Below, piece by piece: positions 24,376 through 32,273 of a stretch of 56,659 bases of DNA. Below the pieces are notes generated by a model, which searched no databases, was not told where the DNA came from, and saw only the letters and a list, made by a program, of their open reading frames with translations. The DNA is taken from assembly GCA_902785355.1 (NCBI GenBank), contig CACZYF010000014.1, positions 1 to 56,659 on the forward strand. The letters run 5' to 3'. Source of the DNA: an uncultured Ruminococcus sp. (GTDB lineage: Bacteria > Bacillota > Clostridia > Oscillospirales > Acutalibacteraceae). The position numbers were made by a program, and so were the translations under genes. How positions within the stretch are numbered: position 1 is the first letter of the stretch; each line of letters starts with the position of its first letter.

Positions 24376-25548
24376 ATGAAAGAAATCGTTTTGATCAAGC
24401 TCGGCGAGATGGTCTTAAAGGGACTCAACCGCCGCACCTTCGAGGATGTGCTCCTCAAAAATATCAAATACAGACTCAGGGGACTCGGTAAATTCGAGAT
24501 CAAGATCGCCCAGTCCACCATCTATATCAATCCTCTCTCGGAGGATACCGACCTCGATGAAGTATGCGAGCGTATCGGCGAGGTGTTCGGCATCGTGACC
24601 TTCTCCCGCGCCTGCGTGTGTGAGAAGGATTTCGACGATATCCTTGCGAAAGCCCCCGCATACTGCGCGCCCTATCTCGAGGACGCTAAGACCTTCAAGG
24701 TTGAGAGCAAGCGTTCCGACAAGCGCTTTCCCTACAAAAGTCCCGAGATCTCGGCGCAGGTAGGCGGCAAGCTCCTCGAAGCCTGCCCGCACCTCAAGGT
24801 CGACGTCAAGGATCCCGAGGTCACTGTCACGGTAGAGGTGCGTGACTTCGGCGCTTATATCCGCTGTGAGACCATCCGCGGTCAGGGCGGTATGCCGGTG
24901 GGTACGTCGGGACTCGCCACCGTGCTGATCAGCGGCGGTATCGACTCTCCCGTCGCCGCCTATATGATGGCAAAGCGCGGCTTGAAGCTCAACGCCGTTC
25001 ATTTCGAGAGCCCGCCCTATACCTCCGAGCGTGCGCGCCTGAAGGTCGAAAAGCTGCTTTCCGAAGTCAGCCGTTTCGCGGGTTCGATCGACATGTACAC
25101 CGTGCCGCTGACCAAGGTACAGGAGACGATGCGCGACCGCTGTCCCGAGGAGCTGTTTACCATCCTACTCCGCCGCGTGATGATGAAGATCGCCACGCAC
25201 TTTGCGGAACAGACCAAGTCCGGCGCGCTGATCACGGGCGAGAGCCTCGGTCAGGTCGCGTCCCAGACGATGTACGCCCTGAACTGTACCAACGCCGCGG
25301 CGGGGAAGATCGTGTTCCGTCCGCTGATCGGCATGGACAAGCAGGAGATCATCAATATCTCCCGCCGGATCGGTACCTTCGAGACCTCGATCGAGCCGTA
25401 TGAAGACTGTTGTACGATCTTTACGCCCAAGCACCCGCGTACCAAGCCGATCCTACATTTTGTCGAGCAGGCGGAGCGCGAATCACAGCTCGACGAGCTG
25501 ATCGAAGAAGCGATCGCGAATACCACGCTTAAGACCATTGATTTTTAG
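24376..25548 (+). CDS. thiI: tRNA 4-thiouridine synthase ThiI
   Basis: The 390-residue enzyme makes 4-thiouridine at tRNA position 8 and can contribute to thiazole synthesis. Domain order is an N-terminal ferredoxin-like part, THUMP (about 60-165) and an ATP pyrophosphatase domain with the loop SGGIDSPVA (about residue 180). The rhodanese domain of the E. coli enzyme is absent, as usual in Firmicutes. AAGGAAAG precedes the start; a TTG eight codons earlier lies within the end of the desulfurase gene. Confidence 0.95.
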   Translation: MKEIVLIKLGEMVLKGLNRRTFEDVLLKNIKYRLRGLGKFEIKIAQSTIYINPLSEDTDLDEVCERIGEVFGIVTFSRACVCEKDFDDILAKAPAYCAPYLEDAKTFKVESKRSDKRFPYKSPEISAQVGGKLLEACPHLKVDVKDPEVTVTVEVRDFGAYIRCETIRGQGGMPVGTSGLATVLISGGIDSPVAAYMMAKRGLKLNAVHFESPPYTSERARLKVEKLLSEVSRFAGSIDMYTVPLTKVQETMRDRCPEELFTILLRRVMMKIATHFAEQTKSGALITGESLGQVASQTMYALNCTNAAAGKIVFRPLIGMDKQEIINISRRIGTFETSIEPYEDCCTIFTPKHPRTKPILHFVEQAERESQLDELIEEAIANTTLKTIDF

Positions 25549-25582
25549 TATAAGCGATTCTCTCCCGAAAAGAGGGTAAATT

Positions 25583-27502
25583 ATGTATAAAACCGAACTT
25601 GTTTTGATCAAGCGGGACGCTGCTGCAGATTCGGAGCTTACCGCGAATCAATCTGCAATCTCCGATATCCTGTATCAGCATGCCGCAGAGCTTAACAGCA
25701 CGAGCACGCTCAGCCCCGCGCCGAAGAAGATTACCGACTATGTTATCAAGCGGATCGGCGGCGGTGATACGGAGCTGTTCGTCTTTATGAACGCGCTGGA
25801 TCAATCCGGTGCCGAGGGATTCCGCAAGCTGTTCTACGACCTGATCGGCACACTGGAAAAGAGTGTCAGGATCGATAAGGAGCATAAAAATCTGCGCCCT
25901 GTCGTCAAGGTAAGCTCCCTCGGCGAACTCGGAGGCGGCTGTAAAGGTTACTGCTTCTCGTTCGGCGGAAGACGCTTTGTCGCTCTGCCTCAGGTATCGA
26001 TGGCCGGTAAGGCTTATGAGAGTTTGACCGATGAGGCGCTTCAAAAAGCCGACGAGATATTCGAAAGACAGAGAGAGCGATATCCCGAGGGCATTGCCTT
26101 CGTTGATAAAAAGGGAGTTGAGGCTGACCCTGAGCTGAACCGCGTGTCTCCCGAACTCCTCATGCTCTCTTCCAAGCAGGGCTTTATCCAATCCTTTATT
26201 CCGCAGAAGAGCGATACCTCTAAGCAGAAGGCGCGTAAAATCGCCGTTCTGCTCGCAATCGTCGCCTTTATCGGCGCGGGGATTTATGTGCTGAACTTCT
26301 ATGTTTTCGCACCCATGCGCAACAATGCCATTACAAGCGAAATCCAGGAGATCGCTTACAGCGGCGAGAGCAAGGGCGACGGAAAGAAGGACGGCTCCGC
26401 TCAGGATTGGAAGGCGCTGAAAAAGATCAACGAGGAGATCGTCGGCTGGATCACGATTCCCGATACGGTGATCGACTATCCCGTGCTGGAGCATAAGGGC
26501 GACGACCGCTACAACCAGTACTATCTGGAGCGCTCCTATAAGAAGGACGGTACCGAATACGGCAGTATCTTCCTCGATTACCGCTCCACCGACAGCGTAA
26601 AGTCACGCAACGTGATCATGCACGGTCATAATATGCGTGACGGCAGTCAGTTCCATTCCTTGCTCAATTATTCGCATGAAGGCTCGTTGAAAGCGGATCT
26701 TGATTACTACCGAGACCATCCCGTTATCACCTTCAACACCCCGGACGGCGACGCAAAGTACAAGATCATCTCGATCTTCAAAACTTCGACCCGTTATGAG
26801 GACGGCGAGTTTTTTAATTATATGCAGGGCGAGTTCAACTCCGACGCGGAGTTTATGAACTTTGTTTATCATACGCGAATTCGTTCTATGGTCAATACTC
26901 CCGTCACCTGTAACGAGGGCGATCAGATCATTACGCTTTCCACCTGCTGTTACGAGTTCTATCAGTGGCGATGCGTCGTTGTGGCGCGTAAGGTGCGTCC
27001 GGGAGAGGATCCGGGAGTTGACGTCAAGCTCGCGGAGCTCAACGATTCTCCACTGTTCCCCGAGTCGTACTACGAACGCTACGGCGGAACCCGACCCGAT
27101 CCGGGAACCTTTAAGTCCGCTAACGGTAAAGGTAAGATCGGCTGGTATGACGGCAAGGGCAACCTGGAGGGCAGTGAGGTCCTGACGGCGACTGCAGCCT
27201 CGAACCCCACTGAGCCACCCACCGAGAAGCCGAAGCCCGGTGAGACCATCCCGACCGAGCCGCCGGTGGTCACCTATTATCCCGTGACCTTCCGCAACTT
27301 CGACGGTACCCAGTACGCTGCCTATAACGTCAAGGAGGGCGATCCGCTGCCCATCCCGGACGGCGTGCCAAAGCTGCCGTCGGATGATTATTACAACTAC
27401 ACCTTCAAGGGATGGAACCTCGATATCCCGGGCGTAGATATCAATGCGCTGAATGTCGGATTGGATATCTACCCGAAGGTAGAGTCGACGCCAAAGGAAT
27501 AA
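25583..27502 (+). CDS. Multi-domain class B sortase
   Basis: The 639-residue protein has a cytosolic N-terminal domain (about 1-210), one membrane helix (about 217-238) and an outer class B sortase domain (about 270-480) with the catalytic set His 349 (HGHNM), Cys 455 (LSTCCYEF) and Arg 463. A Pro/Thr-rich spacer follows, then a C-terminal InlB-type repeat (about 570-630, VTFRNFDGT ... FKGWNLD). Sortase B enzymes attach or cross-link surface proteins. The N-terminal domain has a late GYCFSFGGRRFVALPQ segment faintly like the CinA/MoaB fold, and the next gene has a similar segment. AGAGGG precedes the start. Confidence 0.9.
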   Translation: MYKTELVLIKRDAAADSELTANQSAISDILYQHAAELNSTSTLSPAPKKITDYVIKRIGGGDTELFVFMNALDQSGAEGFRKLFYDLIGTLEKSVRIDKEHKNLRPVVKVSSLGELGGGCKGYCFSFGGRRFVALPQVSMAGKAYESLTDEALQKADEIFERQRERYPEGIAFVDKKGVEADPELNRVSPELLMLSSKQGFIQSFIPQKSDTSKQKARKIAVLLAIVAFIGAGIYVLNFYVFAPMRNNAITSEIQEIAYSGESKGDGKKDGSAQDWKALKKINEEIVGWITIPDTVIDYPVLEHKGDDRYNQYYLERSYKKDGTEYGSIFLDYRSTDSVKSRNVIMHGHNMRDGSQFHSLLNYSHEGSLKADLDYYRDHPVITFNTPDGDAKYKIISIFKTSTRYEDGEFFNYMQGEFNSDAEFMNFVYHTRIRSMVNTPVTCNEGDQIITLSTCCYEFYQWRCVVVARKVRPGEDPGVDVKLAELNDSPLFPESYYERYGGTRPDPGTFKSANGKGKIGWYDGKGNLEGSEVLTATAASNPTEPPTEKPKPGETIPTEPPVVTYYPVTFRNFDGTQYAAYNVKEGDPLPIPDGVPKLPSDDYYNYTFKGWNLDIPGVDINALNVGLDIYPKVESTPKE

Positions 27503-27506
27503 GCCG

Positions 27507-27938
27507 ATGAAATATAATTTAGTTTTTTATCTTGCAAAAAAGACCTCCTACTGTGAGAAGGCCGTTAAAAGATCGCTGTCGTCAATTGACGGAGAAGTTT
27601 ACCGGATCACCGCTGCGACCTCTCCCGTGACGCTGGGCGAGGAGGTCTCCCGCAGCTTGCGTACCTGTCCGCTGACCGTGATCGTCGGAGGGTTGAGCGC
27701 TCAAGGGGATGATAATCTCTCAACCGTGCTTTCTCGGGTGTTTTCAAACTCAGGATTAAGTCTTGAGAATATGCGCCGGCTGAGTGCCGACGGTGCGGAG
27801 CAGGGCTATATCGTACGTTATAAGAGCCAGATTCTGCTTGCGCTGCCCGATCATCCCGCGATGATTGAGAAGCTGTGTAGCGATGAACTGCTGGGCTTTA
27901 TCGGCGAGAAGCTAAAGCCCGAAAAAGAAACCGAATAA
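27507..27938 (+). CDS. Small protein related to the sortase N-terminal domain
   Basis: The 143-residue soluble protein follows the sortase by four bases, so they are co-transcribed. It contains EQGYIVRYKSQILLALPDHP, which lines up with GYCFSFGGRRFVALPQ in the sortase's cytosolic domain and distantly recalls the substrate loop of CinA/MoaB proteins. No catalytic residues can be named. A regulatory or partner role for the sortase is inferred from position and this resemblance. Confidence 0.65.
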   Translation: MKYNLVFYLAKKTSYCEKAVKRSLSSIDGEVYRITAATSPVTLGEEVSRSLRTCPLTVIVGGLSAQGDDNLSTVLSRVFSNSGLSLENMRRLSADGAEQGYIVRYKSQILLALPDHPAMIEKLCSDELLGFIGEKLKPEKETE

Positions 27939-27945
27939 GATGAAG

Positions 27946-27984
27946 AAACCGCCGCTTCGGAGTTGTCCGAAACGGCGGTGTTTT
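27946..27984. terminator. Terminator after the sortase operon
   Basis: AAACCGCCGCTTCGG and CCGAAACGGCGGT form a bulged stem followed by GTTTTATT. It lies between convergent genes. Confidence 0.75.
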
Positions 27985-27992
27985 ATTGATCG

Positions 27993-28799
27993 TCAAATGA
28001 TATTAAAGTGCCTCAGGGCGGCGACGATACCGTCGTGATCGCAGTCTGCGGTAACATAGTCCGCGGCCTCCTTGAGCGCTTCTTCGGCGTTGTCCATCGC
28101 GACGCCCATGCCGGCTGTTTGTATCATGCGGATATCGTTGTAGCTGTCGCCGAAGGCGATCACTTCATCCGTGGTGATACCCATGTCGTTGCAGATTGCT
28201 GTGACGCCGGTGCCTTTGTCGACGCCTTTGGGCATGACCTCGAGGAACCACGGAGCGGATAGATAGATATCGACCTCGTCGCCGAGAGCTTCGATCAGCT
28301 TTTGTTCAAGCTCCCTGAGCTCTGCGGGATCGCCCGCTAAGAGATACTTGTGTATCTGCCAGTCGATGAAGTTCGGCAGATCGTCGACCACGTTCAACGG
28401 AAGTCCGATGACGTCGCTCTCGATATGAGTATAATCGTTGACCTTGTTGTCGGCGTAGATAGTACTGCCCTTATGCACCATGGCGGTGACGTTGGTGGGG
28501 CGGAGAATGTCGTAGACAGGCTTGATGTAGCGGCTGTCCAGATAGCTTTTGCCGATCAACTCATCGCGGGCGTTCATGATCGCCCCGCCGTTGAAGCCCA
28601 TGTAATAACCCCCGTAGCGAAAGACCTCCAGCTTCTCGGCGTACGGACGAACGCCGTAGGGCAGTCGGCCCGACGCGACAGCGACTGTCATGCCGTTTTT
28701 CTGCGCCTGTATCAGGGCGGAGCGGGTGACGGGGGAGAGCTGTTTTTTCTTATTGAGCAGGGTGTCGTCGATATCCAGTGCGATCAGCTTATATGTCAT
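27993..28799 (-). CDS. Cof-type HAD-IIB hydrolase
   Basis: The 268-residue cytosolic phosphatase has HAD motif I ALDIDDTLL with nucleophile Asp 8, motif II VASGR, and motif IV AFGDSYNDIRM. The cap between about 85 and 190 is of the Cof (C2B) type, which usually acts on sugar phosphates or cofactor phosphates. The start at 28799 has CGAGG upstream; a start 10 codons earlier has no site. Confidence 0.9.
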   Translation of the reverse strand: MTYKLIALDIDDTLLNKKKQLSPVTRSALIQAQKNGMTVAVASGRLPYGVRPYAEKLEVFRYGGYYMGFNGGAIMNARDELIGKSYLDSRYIKPVYDILRPTNVTAMVHKGSTIYADNKVNDYTHIESDVIGLPLNVVDDLPNFIDWQIHKYLLAGDPAELRELEQKLIEALGDEVDIYLSAPWFLEVMPKGVDKGTGVTAICNDMGITTDEVIAFGDSYNDIRMIQTAGMGVAMDNAEEALKEAADYVTADCDHDGIVAALRHFNII

Positions 28800-29129
28800 A
28801 ATATACCTCGGTTGTGCTTTATCTGACACAGTTTATCACAAAAGCAGTTGTTTGGCAAGTGTGAGAATCGTATTTTAAGGGCTTTCGATGAATTGTTATT
28901 CACTTTCTGCACGAATATAGCGAAAAACAGAAAAGTCAGCCGAATCATGATAAAAACAGTTGAAATTATTACATTTTATGATATAATATAAAATGTATTA
29001 TTATGGAGTAATGTGGATAAATATATTCTGAATCGGTTAAGCTGATATATGATTGTCCCGATGACTTTTCAGCTCTGTCAATCTGTTGATTCGGAAAAGA
29101 CCGCAGTATTTTGAAAGGATGTGTTATCT
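28800..29129 (+). promoter_or_regulatory. Intergenic region and leader of the dlt-like operon
   Basis: A promoter at 28960-28987 (TTGAAA, 16 bases, TATAAT) drives a leader of about 135 nt. The leader has weak pairing potential (AATCGG with CCCGAT; AAGCTG with CAGCTC) but no riboswitch motif I recognise. The 28800-28960 part is AT-rich and shows nothing further. Confidence 0.55.
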
Positions 29130-30635
29130 ATGCAGACATCCGTTTTGGAACGGCTTGACTATGTCGCAAAGTCCTATGCTGATAAGGTGATGTTCAAGGA
29201 TCCCGAGAACAGTCTGACCTTCCGTCAGTTCGATGAGCTCACCCGGTCGATCGGCACTTATCTTGCCGGTCTTGTGAAGCCCGGCGACCCTGTCGCGGTA
29301 ATGTCCGGACGTCATGTTTACACCCCCGCGTGCTTTCTCGGCGCGGTCAGGGCGGGATGCTTCTATGCCCCGATGGACGGCGATATGCCCAAGGCGAGGC
29401 TCAATCAGATCCTCTCCGTCATCAAGGCGCCCTATATGCTGGTCGATCAGGCGCATCTGGAAGCGGCGCAGTCCCTCGACTTCGACGGCGAGATCATCGT
29501 GATGGAACAGATCATGCAGACCCCCGCGGATGAAGCACTGTTGGCTCAACGTGCGGCGACCTTAGTTAATACCGCGCCGCTGTATGTGATCTTCACCTCC
29601 GGTTCGACCGGTAAGCCCAAGGGCGTTATCACCTCACACCTGAGCCTGATGACCTATATCGACAGCGTGAGCAAGGTGCTCGATATCAACGATACCGATA
29701 TCATGGGTAATCAGAGCCCGCTGGATTATATCGCGGCGGTTCGCGATATCTACTTCCCGATCAGCAAGGGCGCGTCGACCTTTATCATCCCGAAGAATGA
29801 ATTCGCCGTGCCGACGGCGCTGTTCAATACGCTTAATCGTGAGAAGATCACTGCGTTGTGCTGGAGCGTAGCGGGCGTTGAGCTGCCCGCAAAGCTGGGC
29901 GCTTTTGACGAAGGTAAGCCCGAGTATCTGAAGAAGCTGTGTTTCTCCGGCTCCGTCATGCCCTGTAAGTACCTGAAGATCTGGCAGGAGAACCTGCCCG
30001 ACGTGCTGTATGTCAACCAGTACGGTCCCACCGAGGCGACCGCCTCCTGCACCTACTATGTGGTAGGGGAGAAGGTCAGCGACGATACCGTGCTCCCTAT
30101 CGGCAAGCCGTATGATAACTACCGTATCACTCTGCTCAACGATGATAACACCGCGACTAAGCCCGGCGAGATCGGTCAGATCTGCGTCAGCGGTCCTGTT
30201 CTTGCACTCGGCTATTACGGCAATCCCGAGGTGACTGCGGCGTCCTTTATCCAGAATCCGCTGAACGGGAATTATCGCGAGCTGCTGTACAAAACCGGCG
30301 ACCTCGGCAGATGGGGCGAGGACGGAAACCTGTATTTTCACGGTCGTATGGATCGCCAGATCAAGCACCTTGGTCATCGTATCGAGCTCGGTGAGATCGA
30401 AGAGACCGCCCGCAAGGTGGACGGCGTGAAGGATTGCTGTTCCCTGTATCATAAGGAGAAGGCGACCCTCTACCTCTTCTACACCGGCGAGGCGACAAGC
30501 AAGGAGATCGTGCTGTATTTCAGAGCGAACATGCCCGCCTTCATGGTACCGCGTAAGCTCATCAACCTTGAGGCGCTGCCCGCTCTGCCCAACGGCAAGA
30601 CCGATATGCAGGCGCTTAAGGCGATGTTTAAATAA
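29130..30635 (+). CDS. DltA-like amino acid adenylating ligase
   Basis: The 501-residue protein is a stand-alone adenylation enzyme of DltA size. Core motifs are present: FTSGSTGKPKGV (A3), NQYGPTEAT (A5), YKTGDLGRW (A7), HRIELGEIE (A8) and the catalytic Lys in LPNGKTD near the C-terminus. It should activate an amino acid with ATP and load it on the carrier protein encoded next. The substrate is not certain: the operon contains a decarboxylase, which canonical D-alanine systems lack. Start 29130 is supported by GAAAGGAT ten bases upstream; a GTG nine bases earlier abuts it. Confidence 0.9.
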   Translation: MQTSVLERLDYVAKSYADKVMFKDPENSLTFRQFDELTRSIGTYLAGLVKPGDPVAVMSGRHVYTPACFLGAVRAGCFYAPMDGDMPKARLNQILSVIKAPYMLVDQAHLEAAQSLDFDGEIIVMEQIMQTPADEALLAQRAATLVNTAPLYVIFTSGSTGKPKGVITSHLSLMTYIDSVSKVLDINDTDIMGNQSPLDYIAAVRDIYFPISKGASTFIIPKNEFAVPTALFNTLNREKITALCWSVAGVELPAKLGAFDEGKPEYLKKLCFSGSVMPCKYLKIWQENLPDVLYVNQYGPTEATASCTYYVVGEKVSDDTVLPIGKPYDNYRITLLNDDNTATKPGEIGQICVSGPVLALGYYGNPEVTAASFIQNPLNGNYRELLYKTGDLGRWGEDGNLYFHGRMDRQIKHLGHRIELGEIEETARKVDGVKDCCSLYHKEKATLYLFYTGEATSKEIVLYFRANMPAFMVPRKLINLEALPALPNGKTDMQALKAMFK

Positions 30636-30748
30636 TCGATAACGCGCATTGCGGCTTCATTGTCGTTGCGTGAACGGGAGGACATAATCCTCCCTCATAA
30701 ACAAACCCTAATAAACAAATCAATTATTCAGAAAAAGGAGATTTAATC
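30636..30748 (+). other. Intercistronic hairpin region
   Basis: GGGAGGA (30676-30682) and TCCTCCC (30688-30694) form a 7-bp hairpin between the ligase and carrier genes. It has no T-tract, so it may set transcript stability rather than end transcription. Confidence 0.45.
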
Positions 30749-30976
30749 ATGGATGAATTAATGGAAATCTTAGAAGAACTCAGACCTGATGTTGACTTTG
30801 AGAACGAGACCGCGCTGATCACGGACGGTATCCTCGATTCCTTTGATATCGTTGCGCTCGTCGGCGAGCTGAACGACGCTTTCGATATCGAGATCAAGCC
30901 GAACAACCTGGTTCCCGAGAACTTCAACTCCGCCAAGGCAATGATGGCGCTGATCGAGCAGCTCCAGGACGAGTGA
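30749..30976 (+). CDS. DltC-like carrier protein
   Basis: The 75-residue acidic protein is an acyl carrier protein. The phosphopantetheine Ser lies in DGILDSFDIVALV (about residue 31), the normal place. It should hold the activated amino acid as a thioester for the later enzymes of the operon. A strong AAAAGGAGA site suggests high translation. It sits between the ligase and the decarboxylase. Confidence 0.93.
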   Translation: MDELMEILEELRPDVDFENETALITDGILDSFDIVALVGELNDAFDIEIKPNNLVPENFNSAKAMMALIEQLQDE

Positions 30977-31002
30977 TCGAATAACTGTCATTACAATGAT
31001 CC

Positions 31003-31026
31003 GGGCTCCCTCGTCACAGGGAGCCC
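31003..31026 (+). other. Stem-loop between carrier and decarboxylase genes
   Basis: GGGCTCCCT and AGGGAGCCC form a perfect 9-bp stem with a 6-nt loop and no T-tract. It may be a processing or stability element giving more carrier protein than decarboxylase. Confidence 0.55.
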
Positions 31027-31043
31027 GAGTAAGGACTGATAGC

Positions 31044-32231
31044 ATGGATATCAATAAACTAAGGGAGCTTCTGCCCGCGGTAGGAACCCCCTCTTATATA
31101 TTTGATCTCGACGAATTTGAAAAGCGTGCTTTGCTGGTTAAAAAATACTTCGGCGATACAGTCGGTATGTGCTTTTCCATCAAGGCGAACCCTTTTCTGC
31201 TCGGTAGGATGCCCGCTTGCTTTGATAAGATCGAGGTGTGCTCGCCCGGTGAGCTGACGGTATGCGAAAGAACCGGCGCCGATATGAGCACGGTCATCTT
31301 CTCCGGCGTCAACAAGGGCTTTGCCGACGTTGAACGTGCCGCCGATGATAACGTCGGAACCTTTACCGCTGAGAGCCCGCTGCATTTGAAACTGGTCAGC
31401 GACGCCGGCGTTCGCCGGGGCAAGGTCTTCCCGCTTCTGCTCCGTGTGACCGACATCAAGGGCGGCAGCCAGTTTGGTATGAGCGAGGAGACTGTTTTTG
31501 ACCTCATCCGTCGCCGTGACGAGTATCAGGGCGTAGAGATCGTCGGTCTGCATTACTTCACCGGTACGGCGAAGCGAAAAGCGAAGCCGATCGAGAAGGA
31601 GTGCGACTACCTGATCGACCTGACAGCACGCATCAAGGCGGAGCTCGGCTTTACCGTACAGCGTATCGAGTACGGCACGGGGCTTGCGGTCGATTACTTC
31701 TCCGATAATGCTGATGCGGAGGAGGAGGAACGTCTCGCGTCCGTCGCGCCGAAGCTGAAGGAGCTTGCTGAGGTCGCCGAGCTGACTGTCGAGATGGGTC
31801 GCTTCTTCGCGGCTCCCTGCGGTTATTATCTCACCAAGGTTGTCGATGCAAAAACCAACTTCGACATCAATTACGCGATCGTCGACGGCGGTATGAACCA
31901 GCTTAAGTATAACGGTCAGTTGCAGGGTATGCAGATTCCCGAGATCCTCCATCTCAAGGACAGCGAGCCTGAGGGCGAGGAGCAGCCGTGGACGCTGTGC
32001 GGCTCGATCTGTACGACCGCTGACGTTCTGGCGAGGAACGCCGTGTTCACCGATCTTGAGATCGGCGACGTGCTGGTATTCTGCCGCACGGGCGCTTATT
32101 CGTGTATGGAGGGCATCTCGACCTTCCTCAGCCGCGAGCTGCCCGTTATCGCCGAGTATAGTGAGAAGGAAGGACTGCGTATCCTCAGAAGTATGCTGTT
32201 CTCCGATAAGCTGAACACTCCCCGCAGATAA
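31044..32231 (+). CDS. PLP-dependent fold III decarboxylase, BtrK-like
   Basis: The 395-residue enzyme belongs to the DAP/ornithine decarboxylase fold: an alanine-racemase-like barrel with the PLP lysine in SIKANP (Lys 47) and a C-terminal beta domain. The active-site Cys motif reads CGSICTTAD (Cys 319, Cys 323). LysA normally has CES-D here, and free-diamine decarboxylases have another pattern. As I recall, a Thr after the Cys is typical of decarboxylases acting on carrier-bound amino acids, such as BtrK or the exosortase-linked set. Position after a ligase and carrier supports that. AAGGA precedes the start at 31044. Confidence 0.88.
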   Translation: MDINKLRELLPAVGTPSYIFDLDEFEKRALLVKKYFGDTVGMCFSIKANPFLLGRMPACFDKIEVCSPGELTVCERTGADMSTVIFSGVNKGFADVERAADDNVGTFTAESPLHLKLVSDAGVRRGKVFPLLLRVTDIKGGSQFGMSEETVFDLIRRRDEYQGVEIVGLHYFTGTAKRKAKPIEKECDYLIDLTARIKAELGFTVQRIEYGTGLAVDYFSDNADAEEEERLASVAPKLKELAEVAELTVEMGRFFAAPCGYYLTKVVDAKTNFDINYAIVDGGMNQLKYNGQLQGMQIPEILHLKDSEPEGEEQPWTLCGSICTTADVLARNAVFTDLEIGDVLVFCRTGAYSCMEGISTFLSRELPVIAEYSEKEGLRILRSMLFSDKLNTPRR

Positions 32232-32273
32232 TCACAATTGAAAAAACTCAAATAAATCCGAATTAGGTTCATT

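Noticed and set aside
25529-26494. Open frame on the minus strand opposite the sortase N-terminal domain
   Set aside because: It has no ribosome site and no family features; the sortase frame has both.
28988-29129. Possible riboswitch in the leader of the dlt-like operon
   Set aside because: Only weak, short pairings are seen and no known aptamer signature.
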